Source of the DNA: Blattamonas nauphoetae
Lineage: Eukaryota > Preaxostyla > Oxymonadida
Assembly: GCA_033064195.1 (NCBI GenBank)
Contig: JARBJD010000047.1
Location: 248,001-312,000, forward strand
Length of the DNA: 64,000 nucleotides
Direction of reading: 5' to 3'
Shown: in pieces, positions 23,335-34,729 of the stretch
Layout of the letters: each line of letters opens with the position of its first letter
How positions within the stretch are numbered: the stretch's first letter is position 1
Made by a program: the position numbers and the translations under genes
Notes under the pieces: model-generated
What the model saw: only the letters and a program-made list of their open reading frames with translations
Databases searched by the model: none
Told to the model about the DNA's origin: nothing

Positions 23335-23758
23335 GTATGGTGTGTGACGAAATTGGCTTCCTCTCTCCTCCCCACGCCCTCTTCGGCTTCTCCGCCCTCT
23401 CCTTCCCCCTCCTCACTTACTCCTTCGTCTTTCTTGCTTCCATTTCAGGTTGATGCGATTCTTTTTGTGGGTGTTGGAATCGATGCTGATGATGATGCAG
23501 CCGACTCTCTCTCCGCCCCACACGACTCGGCCCACCGTGACCACTCGCCCTACCCCTCCTTCCGCGGCCAACACCGCCCTGTCATGCACTGCGCCCTTCG
23601 ACAGCCAATCACCCGCTTCCTCCTCCCATCACTCGCATTGTCCCAAGCCCCCTCCCCCGCTCCTCCCGGACGAGTCGGGGAGTCAGCCAAACGTGTGTGC
23701 TCTTCTTTTGTCATGGGAAGGACAGGAAGTGGATCCTCGCGTCCCGAGTATCAAATGA
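23335..23758 (+). other. Pro/Ser-rich coding-like stretch
   Basis: Directly after the Pack-MULE target duplication, plus-strand frames are rich in Pro, Ser and Thr. The best ends with PLLPDESGSQPNVCALLLSW and VDPRVPSIK. It may be the continuation of the host gene interrupted by the Pack-MULE. Low complexity prevents assignment. Confidence 0.25.
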
Positions 23759-23759
23759 G

Positions 23760-24998
23760 TCTTTTATACTGCATTCAGTTGTCATTTATCGTTTCTTTTG
23801 TCACATCATCACATTATTATCATCTGAGTTGTCTCAATATTTTAGAAATGTCATTTTAAGTGACAAGTGGAGAGATCTTCATGAAGTGGACATTCTGCTC
23901 CATTGAAATGAAAATAGATTGCAGAGGAGTGGTCAACTGACAGAGGGTGGATTTTCCTTAGACAATGGATCTCCAAGCAGGGCATTACCCGTCATAAAGA
24001 AATGATTTGATTCGAGTCGGATAATTACTGGGATCTGACGATTGATGAACTGGAATGAGCTGAATTTGAGGGGAGAAAGCCGTGAGTGAGCGAAAAGTTG
24101 AGAAGATCCTTCATCACTTTGATGTTCGCTGGATTTGGAGATGATCCGGTCCACAGTGTCCGATGCTATCTTGATTGTCTCTGCACACAAGAAATCCCTG
24201 TTTCTGGTTGATTTGGAGGGGATTGGTGCTGATTTCCCAATTTGTAGCGGTGTCACGATTGAAGGAGCGAAAGAAACGACCACAAAACATCCAGGGGAAT
24301 GATACTAGCTGTTGATTCATCATTCCAATCTGTGTATGGCCAAATTGCATCTGCTGAGTCGACTGGACAGGATGCACGTTTTGGGCGTCACGCAGCGATA
24401 TTGAGAGACTTCCTGTTCGGGCGATTGTGGGAGATATCGACATCCTTCTTTCGAGATCACAGATTAAGGCAGAAGGCATACAAATGGGTGATCTGCACAG
24501 AATCATCATCTTTCGTGGACTATTGGTTGCATATCTGGGCTGAGTGAGGCTGTGGATGGGATGTGATCGGGGTGGGTGATGGACGGGATATAAAAGGTAT
24601 ATGAATTGTGTGTCTGAAGACGTGGACTGGCGGAGGAAATCCGATCGCTGACTTGTGCCACACTACAATTGGTCGGCTTCTTCCTCGCTTTCTTCGAACA
24701 TATTTGAATCGTCCCATTTCACTGTCAGTCCTCCATCAATCAGAAATCTGTTCATATCGGTCGGTCCAGACCGAAGTAAGGAAGAAGGACAGTTCGAGAG
24801 AAGCGTGTGAGGTGAGTGAAGCGTGGATCTAGTCTCGAATGGAGTCGATGGGAAGATCAACAACGAAGTCCAGCGTTCGAAAGTGTTATCTTCTCGATCA
24901 TCATTCTGAGATTCCATTAATTCATTCAGACCTGGTTTTCAACCTGATTTTGAGATTGATGGTCGATCTGTCCCTTAGAAGAAAAGAGGGGTGACACT
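23760..24998. other. No gene recognised
   Basis: Several open frames of 60 to 130 codons exist on both strands (for example minus 24114-24509 and plus 24299-24547), but none shows a recognisable motif and they overlap each other. I see no repeat shared with the rest of the window. Confidence 0.35.
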
Positions 24999-25020
24999 GA
25001 CCGAGCCAAAAGGCTCGGTC
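24999..25020. repeat. Perfect hairpin next to the 16-bp terminal repeat
   Basis: GACCGAGCC, loop AAAA, GGCTCGGTC: a 9-bp perfect stem directly inside the right-hand inverted repeat at 25016-25031. The corresponding left end has a different imperfect stem (GGTCACT...AGTGACC). Subterminal stems are common in foldback-rich DNA transposons. Confidence 0.6.
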
Positions 25021-25050
25021 AGGCCAGTATAACAACTTTCGCTTCATAAC

Positions 25051-25401
25051 GACTTTTCGATAGTTGCGAGAGACTTGCCGGAAGAACGGATTGAGATTCG
25101 TAGAAACAAAAATGATTCTGGGTTTGCCATTCTGGTCATAGAACCTTGTAAGGGTTCGATCAAATTCCGTTTTGAACGTGGAGATGTCTTTGTCAGAGAC
25201 AAGAGATCCTATTTCAACCAGTCAGTGTTTTTCGTCTTCACTTCTTCACCTTGTTCCAACTCTCATAACTCATCCAGCGATGGATTTCACCGATGGGTGA
25301 TTCTAAATGAATTGTTACCCGCGTATTTTCTTCTGTCATATGAGCAGAAACTCAATACAATTTTCAGAGCGCTCATATTCTCCTTCATTCGACATGATTA
25401 A
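25051..25401 (+). CDS. C-terminal exons of an unidentified gene
   Basis: A first exon segment reads FSIVARDLPEERIEIRRNKN through GSIKFRFERGDVFVRDKRSY. A 57-nt intron at 25221-25277 (GTCAGTGTTT to CATCCAG) joins it to DGFHRWVILNELLPAY and ends SFIRHD at a stop at 25399-25401. The open frame continues to the left up to the TIR-like end at 25031, so the 5' part is missing or displaced. The reading looks like a real globular beta-strand-rich protein end, but the family is not recognised. Confidence 0.4.
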   Translation, partial: DFSIVARDLPEERIEIRRNKNDSGFAILVIEPCKGSIKFRFERGDVFVRDKRSYFNQSVFFVFTSSPCSNSHNSSSDGFHRWVILNELLPAYFLLSYEQKLNTIFRALIFSFIRHD

Positions 25402-26175
25402 GGTGTTTTCCATTTTTCTGACTCTTCATCCAATCTTTTCCGTCTGATTTCTTCTTTCAGCGATCCTTCTTCGCTCAAACTAACACGTTCCCCCAAAATT
25501 GTGCAAGTACCTCGTTCTAACACATCATTTGAAGCTGACCTCCATCGTTTGAACAGTGTATATATTCTCATCTTCGCTTTCCAAGTCCGTTTTATTTCAA
25601 CTCAGATCTATCAATGACACTTGACATCTCTATGTTTTATTGTGATTTCGAGTTTTTTCATCTCTTTTCCTTCAGCTGTATCATTCAGATCTGGTAGTCT
25701 CGTTCTTCTCTTCTCACAGTGAACTTGCGTTTTCTGATCTGCCTCCCTCCTCTGTAGCAAACCATTAAAAGTGTCGTTCCTTCATTTCCACGTCACAAAC
25801 ACGCCATTCTGACACACACCAGAAATTTCATAGAGATCTTTTATGTTTGAAGTGAGATATCCAAAATAAGCTTTTCACGGTTTTTTGGATGATATATGTT
25901 TTCAATTCGCATTTCTCTCACAAATCCGTTTTTTTATGTCGTTTACCACCACCTCTTTGATTTCTGAAACGTTGTGAAGAAAAAAAAGTGATAAAATGTC
26001 CAGATCCTATAAGAGCTCAATCGAACGCGATCAAAGCAAAATCTACAAAATTTAGCACTTTTCAGTCCTGAAAGCAGATGAATGCAAATTGTGCAATTTT
26101 TAATTTTTTGTAACGCACCATAGTGTAAAGTAACATTTCATTTAGAATCACCCCGATCCATCGCATCTCTCCATC
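25402..26175. other. AT-rich intergenic stretch
   Basis: Runs of T and A with no supported coding frame. No inverted repeat was seen. It separates the small gene end from SPRY copy A. Confidence 0.45.
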
Positions 26176-27608
26176 GTGCAGACCACCGTTGTTCACGCAA
26201 TTGATGATTCAAATGGTACTTCTTTTTGGAGTTCTGCCCTTCTTCCCGACTCTTTCTCATCTGGAGTTGTCTCAATCACAATGACCGTCCTCTCGCTTCC
26301 AAGTGTGACTTATTCCTCTGTCATCGTTTTCAGCATCACTCGGTGCAGTTTGCTTTCTTTTTAAGAACTCCAATACTCCAATTTCAAAAACTGACGAAGC
26401 ACTTGAATTTCAAATCAAAAGTCTGTTTTTCTATCTTCTCATCATCTCAGACTCTGTCGGTCTCAACAGATCTGGCGATCTCTGCTTTAACACTCCTTCA
26501 TCCCGTTCAGATACACCTCGCCAGTCTCAACAGAATGAAGGAGATTGTGTTCGAATGGAAGTTGATCTTGACTCAACACCTCGAACACTGCTGTTCTTTG
26601 TGAATGGCGAGGGTGGAGAATGTTACGTGTCGGGGATCCCTTCATCCGTGCGAATTGGAGTCTGGTTCCCTTTTCTCCCTTTTTCATCTTTTTCAGTTTA
26701 CTGTAGATGGAGTTGGAACGTCGTTCCGAATTGACAACATTTCTCGCCTCTGCCGACCAACACCAATCTCAGAGGGGACGCGAGAATTCAGATGGTGAGT
26801 GTGCAGCACCACGCTCATTCCACCGCTCCAAAATGAACACTCGATCTCCTCTCTCCTCTTGCAAGAGTGTCAGAAATGAGGGCAGGATGGAGAAATGATA
26901 TTCCACACCGAAAAGGGAGTGTGTCTGTCTGCCAAAACAATGCAGTCATTCTCGAACACGCGATGACCCCCAATGCGTGGAATCCTCTCGCCTGCGAACA
27001 AAGGAGTCCACCGACAGATGCTGAATTAGACCCGTTTCAGAGTGAGCAAGTCTTTTCAATCGTTCACTGAATGAAGGATTGATTTGAAGAAAGAAAAAGA
27101 AGAGCTTGAAAGGATAATGACTTCAGGCGAAATGAGAAAGGATTGGAACAACAGTGCAAGTGGGAAAAATGCCAGAAAATCCTCTTCAAGACTGACACAA
27201 TGAGGAAGAAAAGCAACGAAAAGCAGGATCCAACAACGTCCAACAAATTGAGAAATCAACACGTGTTGTGACAATTATTGCCACAGCAGACGGAAAAAGA
27301 ACCTCACATGGCGAACGTAATTCGAGTTTGGCGCATGTCTTTGACCAGTTCACGACGAACCCAACAGATGCTCTCCAACCGTCGGCCGACGCTATTCAAA
27401 GGTTTGCTGTCAGTTTTCGAAGACAGAAATTGTAGGTGTCGAAAACGATCTGGGTATTTCGGCACCAATTGATGTCTCACATCTCATCATGGACTCTCTC
27501 GTGAAGAACGAATCGATGTCATCAAATGCGGGTTCATCCAACAAAACATTTTTCAGTTCCATCTCTCCCTTCGCACACACCATTGAAGCATTTTTGATGC
27601 TCGGATGA
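26176..27608 (+). pseudogene. SPRY-domain gene remnant, copy A
   Basis: A decayed host gene with a SPRY (B30.2-like) domain. Visible strands include SFSSGVVSITMTVLSLPS, DSVGLNRSGDLCFNTPS, VRMEVDLDSTPRTLLFFVNG and YVSGIPSSVRIG. An intron of about 36 nt at 26662-26697 (GTCTGG to TTTTTCAG) leads to FTVDGVGTSFRIDNISRLCR. A second region near 27290-27400 (ERNSSLAHVFDQF) and a final block ending TIEAFLMLG at 27608 are shared with copies B and C. Compared with those, copy A has frame changes, and the 5' GT of a short downstream intron is lost. It lies tail to tail with CR unit 2. SPRY domains mediate protein binding; the full protein's role is unknown. Confidence 0.65.
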
Positions 27609-28192
27609 CGATGGCCAGACTTTGGACTGGTGAGAACGAGAGTGACTCGAATGTGAGCGGGAATTGGATGAATTGCGAGCAGTGTCTGATCGTGCAAATC
27701 ATTCAGTGGAAGATCTTGATGCGGTTGAAGCAGAAGTTTCAAGTGTATTGGCACTGCTCACAGCAAAACTGACTGGACACAGAATTCAAACAGAAGAACA
27801 CTTTGCCGACCGAAAACCCGCCAATATTGACAAAGAATGAACATTGGAAAGGAATTCCGAACAATTATTGGTGAAGGTGTGAAGAAGGAGCTTTCCTTAG
27901 AACATTGGGAACAACACTCTGAAAAGGGTCCAGAAACAGTGGATAAGGAAGTCAAGACTGAAGTGGGCAAAGAACAGTGAGCAACAAACTTGCTGTTTGT
28001 GAGGGCATCCCTCAGAAATGGGAATATTACAGACAGGCCGCGATGAACGAGGAACGAGTCTGACTCACCGATTCTGCGATGTTTGCAGGAAGTGACAAAG
28101 ACCAAACGACAGACACATTTGGAGAACACCAAAACAACAAACCACATCGTTAGTACATTGCTCGATTTTCACTTGTCTTTGAATTATCGTTT
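27201..28192. repeat. 992-bp inverted repeat, left arm flanking CR unit 2
   Basis: This stretch matches 34730-35721 in reverse orientation with high identity, and both arms touch the borders of CR unit 2 exactly. It contains the 3' part of SPRY copy A and the spacer that normally separates the SPRY gene from the CR gene. Confidence 0.85.
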
Positions 28193-28249
28193 CGTCTGTG
28201 AAGTGGACGACTCCAAATAATGAATCACCATTCCCGTCCAAAAAAAGAC

Positions 28250-31200
28250 TCAATTCTTTGGTATTTCGGGACCCGGAAGTTTTCTCTTTCTGGCAAGATC
28301 CTCCTTACTTCCCACTTTGATTCCGGAGTGGTTCTGAGAAGTGCTTTGTTGTTTGCGATTTTGGTCAAGTGCATTTCTTCGATCCTTAATTTCCTGACCT
28401 ATGTCACGGAGATGATCGAAGGCGAAAGTGAAGTTGTGAGTTAGATATTCCCGGAGTTCACAAAAGGTTTCGAGACACTTCGCTCTTTCTGCTTCCAACT
28501 TGTCGATGTCCACAGGATTTTCGTTCAGGAGGCTTCGGAAATAGCTATATTCCACAACGCCGATGATCGAACTCACATACTGCATGGCGTTCAGAACATC
28601 TCTCTCCTCTCTAGTCTTATTAGCATTTTCGTTCATCGGCTGATAAGGTGCACAGAGGATTGGTCGCGTCAGAGTTGTCGCTGGGAGATTCATGGCCAGT
28701 GAACCAAAGAAGTCAAAAAGCGTCCACGCACGGTTAAGAAGGAGAGGTCTCTTTGTTACAAGAGTGTCTCGATGCACACGAATTGGCGCGGCATCTATGA
28801 TTTTCTCCCGATCTTCCTTGTCGGTGATGCCATTGAGTGCTGCGTGCATATCATACACAGGTCGATTCACTTCTTCATCGAGCTTTTTCAGCTCTGCTTC
28901 CATCTTAGATATTTGAGAGTCTGGTTGCTCAGCTTCGATCATGGAGAGTGAGTGCTTCCACTTCCATACCAACAATAAATCCATGTTCAGATTGTCCTTG
29001 TCATCAGACTCAACATTACATACTCCGAAAGAGGAAAGGCGACCATGAACAGCCGTTCTTTTACACATCAGCAGAGTGACAAACGAGCGGAGTGTCGGCT
29101 GGCTATCGAAGATCCATTTCAAGAACAACTCCATCTTGCCCAGAACTATGTTCAACGTTGTGAGAGAGAACCCGAAGTATTTGACGAACTGTTCCTCGGA
29201 CATGTCTGACAGGAACAGCATCTGCCACAACAGCTCCAGTTCTTGCTGGATCACAATCAGACAACATTTCATCGCTGTTTGTGAAACCGTGGGTTCAGTG
29301 CCTGGGAGAGGTTCAGTGCGGAGAGAAGGATGCACATCTGGGAACGACCACCGAATCCTCTCCCGCAACTCATCGACCTGCTTGAATGGAAGCATCATCT
29401 GTCCCAGGAACTTGTCCGAATCAATCAGAAACGGCGAAGGCTCTTCGTCTTGAAGTCTTTCGTGGGGTTTGAAATCAAACGGTTTACCAGAGTACGTCAG
29501 GTCATCTTTATCCAAGAGGATCCAACACCGGCGTGCCCAAGCTTCAATCAGGTCCGCCATGACCATTGTGCTTGTTGGCAAGACACTGACTCTGTTCCTT
29601 GACGGGGGTTGGACAAATTGTTCTTCTTCCGGTTCCTTCAACGGTTCGTGTTCCGGTTCCTTCAACGGTTCGTGTTCCGGTTCCTTCAACGGTTCGTGTT
29701 CCGATCCGCTGCTTTCTGGAACATCTGGTACGTGGGGCTTGCCATCTGAAAACTGCAGCGAGTACATATCAACCACCCCCTCCTCGCGAGAGGCTGAAGC
29801 GCTCCCAGATTGAAGCTCAGCTGAATGCTCGTCAGCACGTCGCGGCTGTTCTGGGAAAAACGGAGTGCGGTACAGGTGACACGAGTGAGGTAGTGGACGA
29901 CACATGCTGACTGTGACTGCCATCGACAGCGGCTTCTCGGGCTCAGTCTCTCCAAAGCTGTCTGTCAGCAGGGTCTCCTGAAGTGACTTATTCTTCTTTT
30001 CTGGCTCTGGCGTTCCTTTCACCTGTGCACTGGGCGGCACCTGGCTATCGTGTTCATTCTGCTCGTCAGGTAGCTCCACTCCATCCTGTTCGTCCAGTGT
30101 TTCCTTGCCATCTTGGGCATCCTCTTCATTGTGTTTGTCAGGTAGCTCCACTCCACCCTGTTCGTCGAGTGTTTCCTGACCATCCGCTTCACCCTGTTCG
30201 TCCAGTGTTTTCTTGCCATCTTGGCCATCCTCTTCTTTCTGTGCGCTGGGTGGCACCTGGCGAGCATGTTCATCCTGCTTGCTGCTTTCCTCGACAAGTG
30301 GCACCATCGTCACATTCATCAAGAGGAACGTGAAATGGTTCCCCGACTTTTTGGCATTGGGTCTCGTCTTGTCTGGGCACGGGTACGACACTTGGAGCCC
30401 AACTGGACGTGAGTCCGAGGGTGGGTCTGATGGTTCCGATTTTACGCCCTCATCACCTCTTTCTTTGAGCGTCTTCCGCGTGTAGAAGAACGTTGGGTCT
30501 GTTGTAACGACAATGTCACTCGTCGACTTGCCCATCTTCTTGCTCATTTCGGGTTCGTTCACGAAGAGCTTGTGTGCCTTCGTTGGGTCGAGCAGCTGTT
30601 TGTGGAATTCCAGACTGGTCGAACCGTGGTACACTTCAGCGCACATATGATCAAAGAAGTTGTCTCTCATCACTTCCCCGCAGAACCCACACCGCACACA
30701 CATCTCGTCATTGTTCGGCAGGAGTCGCTTCCCAGTGTCCAGAATCAGTGTGTCCTCTGTTTCGATGGTGACTGTGCCGATCGTGTCTTTTGTCGGTGTG
30801 GTCAACGCTACCGTCACAATGTTTTCTTCCGGAATGAATGTCGTGATGGCATTCCCTACATTCGGTGTAAAGTCATCGAACATGCTCTCCGACACCACAA
30901 ACTGGAAGTGTGGGAAGATCAGGTTTGGTGTCAACTGGTACACGTCCATCAGCAGAACCAGCCACGACATCATTAGATTCACCCCGACTTCACTGATATC
31001 GTGCTCTTCTCCGATCGTCGACTGCAGGAAATGGACAGCGAGCGAGTGGACCATGGGGGGTTTCCTGTAGATGGGGACCATACGGAAGAACAACAAAATG
31101 GAATCGAATCCCGCGTTATACGTTCCAAGCGGCACGAGGTGGAAGGTGTAGTAGTGGAAGGTGTAGTGGGAGGTGTCGGGGGAGGCATCGGAGGAGGTGG

Positions 31201-33833
31201 CTTGAGTGGCCGATCGTGTAGATTGTTCAGGTTGGCGCTGAGCAGCGGTTTCTTTATCCGTGAGGATTCGTTGTTCGTTAGAGATGAACACAAACTTCCC
31301 GTCCTTCAGCTCAACTGGCCCTCTCGCGAAAGGCTCGCCTTTCATGTGATGCTTGAAGTATCTGCCCCACTTGCCTTCATCCAATAAGTTCTTCCTTGAG
31401 CATTTGAACAATGACATGTCGGGAAGGAAGGCGTGGTGCGTGTTGCATGTCCCGCTCGAGTCCACTGCACTTCGCATTGGTGTTGGAGGAAACGAGAATG
31501 GCGTCCTGTCTTCACGGGCAACGGGTCTTCTTCCGATCTTCATTCTTGAAAATTGTGCTCCCACTCGAATAGCGTGGTGGGTCAGCCGTTGGAAGAGCAT
31601 GGGGAGCATGTGGCTGCGGAGTTTGGTCAACAAATCCTTTTTGTCCACCCCCTCCATGAAGTACTGGTACTGGCCCTTCAGCTTCTCCGTCCATTTCTCT
31701 GCAAGGATCTTCGCGGCTTCCGGCGATGCGTAGGCCATCGTGAAGTTGTGCGGGTCTGCTTGCGGGCTGTCCAACACAATGAGCTTGTGACTGATCGACT
31801 GTCCAAACACATCTCCGCTCACTTCCACATTCTCTGCTAGCTGGATCAGATTTTTCAGCTTCTTGCCCTTCCGCACATAATCCAGCACGTTCCGCGGAGT
31901 GAATCCGAGAGTTTTGATAATCACTTTGAGTTCGTCAGGCAAATCTTGGTCAAATTCACCGAACTTGCAAGGAATGGCATTCAACATGTTGATTTCCTCT
32001 GCGAGGGTGTATCGCGGAGACACATACAGCACAAGCGGGTACAGCGGCTGTTTTTCGGCATTGACAACTTCTTTCCAACGTTTCTGATTTGGCGACGTCA
32101 GAAGAACATAGTGCTCGGAATCATTCAAACTGTCAGGTGTTAAGATGAGACTAGGCAAACAAACAGAGCAATTCAAAGGAGAAAGAAACACACTCGTCAA
32201 CGAAATGCCACTTCTTGCCTTCAAGAGGGTTGCGGACTTGGTCCAATCGATCAACAAACAGACGAAGGAAATGAGGGAAGTGGTGGATGCTTGGCACTTC
32301 CACTTCCCCCAGCTTGATGGAGGGTGCATCTTTTCTTTTAGAGAGGTCTCTGCTGTAGATTAGGTCCGAATACACCACACCGATTTCTCCTTTCACTTCC
32401 TCCTCCCCACATTGCAAATCCACTTGTTGGGGCACCTGAACTTGTGCTTCGTAGAGAAGCACTTCATACGTGTAGGTGGTTGGTGTGATGGGAACGTCCC
32501 GTGGAGGCTTATTCACGTGCGCCACTCGCATTGTCGACCCCGTGGCGGCAGGTGCTGGAGTTGCTGGACCAGGAGCGTCTGATGCTTCCGTGACAACCGA
32601 ACGGTTCATAGGAGCTGGACCTTGGTTGATACTTTTAGGCGGCGAGCCAAAAAAAATGCGTGAAAGGATCACCTTTGTCGTTGTCTGCGTTTGGGCTGGC
32701 GAGCCCCTTTTCCTCGTTCAGGGGAGTTGCATTCTTGTTAGGAGTAGGAGTCTTCAACATCGCATTCGCATGGAGTTCCTTTTGTGCTGGGGTTTGTGTG
32801 AGGTGCGGCTCGGAGTGCTGGAGGGAGGTTGTTGATTGACGTTGCTCATCTTTCGCTTTTCGGACAAATCTCAGTGGATATTCATTAGCCTTCGCTGTAC
32901 ACACTTCCTGCAAACATAAACAAAGCAAAAGACACAAACCTCCGCACCAAGACTCAGCGCCAGCGCGATTGCGGGGAATCTAAGCGCCGATTTTCCGATC
33001 CCTGGCGACCCAGTGACCACATGTATCATCGGCTGAGTGTTCTGATTCTTACATTTTTGAGCAAACTTCAGGGAATTGTACAGAATGTGGCTCAGCAGAG
33101 AGAACCACGACGGACGGAACAGGATGTCTTTCAGTTCCTGGTGCAGATTTTCCGTGTTCCGATAGCTGCCAACAGTCTTCATCATGAACTTGGACGAGTC
33201 CAGATGCATGATTCTGCTGGGCCGCTTGCTGTAATTCGGAAACTCACTTTGGCTCAAAGGGCCGAACGACGAGTCAATTGCTGCCAAGATGTTTCGTGCA
33301 ATATGTGGGAGGGCTTGTTTCAACATCTTACCACAGTTGGCACTGCCAAAGTCAGGGAGTTGTTGAGGGGGTTGAATTGCAGGATGCGATCCATCTGGCC
33401 ACGCGAAGGTCATAATCACAAGAAATTGAGGGGGCTGTGATTGAGGAGTAGTCTCACAATGCTCAAATAGATCCTTCAGGCTGATTGATTTGCCAATTTC
33501 ACTACGATTCAGCAGTTCGCCACTCTTCAAATCTTGTGCCCAAATCTGCTTCCATTTGACTGTGTTTGCATGTTGTTCTGTATATTGTCGTCCGAACCAC
33601 CTCAAAAATTCTTGTTTGGTTGCCTCAATTGAGAAACTATCGGCAAAAGGCATAAATAATCGGATTGGAGTGGGCGATGATTCAGTCGTCTGGAACAGCA
33701 CAAATACCACATTGCTCGTTTCATCTCGCAGCGTGGATTCATATACTGTAGGTGGAGACAATACAGGGGCGTCCATATCCAATGGTACGATTTCTGCAGA
33801 TTGTTGTTTTGAAGACATAACGATCGGTTCCAT
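28250..33833 (-). pseudogene. CR-type (Crinkler/RHS-like) NTPase, unit 2
   Basis: The most complete copy of the family. The start is the ATG at 33833 (MEPIVMSSKQQ), a position conserved in the other units. Introns lie at 32908-32939 (32 nt) and 32152-32194 (43 nt). The product is about 1830 residues. Residues 35-120 may form a ubiquitin-like header. Walker A GSPGIGKS is near 275. The Walker B-like WHFVDD near 535 is built across intron 2. LLTSPNQ near 550 and LYVSPRYTLAEE near 575 resemble RHS and Crinkler ATPases. YTFHLVPLGTYNAGF is near 870 and a Cys/His motif CVRCGFCGEV..DHMC near 1020. A repetitive acidic linker precedes a helical C-terminus with AWTLFDFFGSL. The copy appears nearly whole, with about one break. 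Function is unknown; an NTPase of the STAND type is inferred. Confidence 0.65.
29629..29700 (-). repeat. Three 24-bp tandem repeats inside the CR gene
   Basis: CCGGTTCCTTCAACGGTTCG plus TGTT is repeated three times without change. In the gene's frame it encodes EHEPLKEP repeats within the acidic linker. The same array occurs in unit 3 (about 49962-50036). Units 1 and 4 lack it, so it arose after the split of the 2/3 lineage. Confidence 0.85.
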
Positions 33834-33942
33834 TGTTTGTACCAAAATGATGAACAAGGATGGCCTGATTCTTCGAAATCGAGTCAGACAACGAAGCTCG
33901 ATCAAGAGATTTCGTGTGCAATATATCTGTTTTGTCAGCTTT

Positions 33943-34560
33943 TCAGCTTTTTTGTGCCCCATCCCACTTCCATTCTCTGTACTCCATTCTCATGAAATCG
34001 CTGTCGACTCCGAAGTCTTGACATTTATCGAAGACACCACAATGCAAGTTAAAGGACCAAGGCTTCACGGACCTGAACGAATGAACTGATTCTTTAGCGG
34101 TAATGAAGCTAGGTCTTGTATCTCTGAAATTGCGCTCCAAATCCGGAGCTGAATGAGGAAATGTTGGGAAGTCTCTCATTGCTGGCTTCTCCCATCGCCA
34201 CGCGGGGTTGAACGTGGGGACATTCAAAAGAAGGACTGTGAGCGTCGAAAGTCGCTCCGATTCGAAGCTCGCAAATGACTCAGTTGTTCAATGGGAACAG
34301 ATGATTCGGCAAGTTGGTGTGGCGAAACGATGTTTACCGGAAGCTATAATCTGTTCTCTCAAGCTGACCAATCGGATTTCGCAATCGCTGCTGCCCTCCG
34401 CAAGAGTTTGGGAAGTCGCGATGAATGTCCACTCCGTGTGGAAAATGTGGTTTGGCACGATGTTGTGGTTGTTTGTATTCAGAAGCAAGACGAGTTGGGA
34501 CATTCTCAGCTCTTTTTCTGCTTGTATCCATTTTCTATGAACTCTTTTGGAAAGGTCTGA
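33943..34560 (-). other. Unassigned ORF fragments upstream of CR unit 2
   Basis: Protein-like minus-strand segments occur upstream of the CR start: one with VPTFNPAWRWEKPAMRDFPT and HSAPDLERNFRDTRPSF, another with NIVPNHIFHTEWTFIATSQ. They are in the same frame class but separated by a stop, and are duplicated unchanged at 45163-45723 in unit 3. They may be exons of a second gene in the unit or a long 5' leader. No family is recognised. Confidence 0.3.
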
Positions 34561-34729
34561 TTATCGTTGTGAGAATAGAACGGAGAACCTTGTTCATAAT
34601 TGTAAAAGAGATCCACCCAGTTGGAGAATCATGATCGAAGGGAATGGTGAATGGTTTGCACCGTAATCAAGAGGTGAGTGGTTGTCATGAAAAACGGAGA
34701 TTCCAAGAATAAATAGAACCCGAAAGACG

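Larger units (their letters stand above)
16071..25031. mobile_element. Possible 9-kb hAT-associated element or composite
   Basis: The 16-bp inverted pair TATACTGGCCTGACCG (16071-16086) and CGGTCAGGCCAGTATA (25016-25031) brackets nearly 9 kb. That stretch contains a decayed hAT transposase near the left end, coding fragments of host type, and a Pack-MULE. No 8-bp target duplication is seen at the two ends. The pair may therefore mark two separate copies of one family rather than the ends of one element. Confidence 0.4.
28193..34729 (-). repeat. CR unit 2 (6.5-kb duplicated unit)
   Basis: This 6537-bp block reappears in the opposite orientation at 44937-51470 (6534 bp) with very high identity. 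Its ends read CGTCTGTGAAGTGG at the gene's 3' side and CGAAAGACG at its 5' side, so both unit borders carry CGTCT in inverted orientation. Whether these are true transposon ends or simple duplication borders cannot be settled here. The unit holds one CR-type NTPase gene and about 900 bp upstream of it. Confidence 0.85.

Noticed and set aside
6033-25031. A Polinton or other virus-like large element
   Set aside because: No DNA polymerase, integrase, capsid or packaging ATPase motif was seen. The visible transposase is of hAT type and the cargo looks like host gene fragments.
29629-29700. A CRISPR-like array
   Set aside because: The 24-bp repeats are contiguous, without spacers, and lie in frame within a coding sequence of a eukaryotic-type gene.
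29983-30333. Long plus-strand frames over the CR gene linker (His/Pro-rich repeats)
   Set aside because: They are antisense shadows of the repetitive acidic linker of the minus-strand CR gene and appear again as shadows in unit 3.
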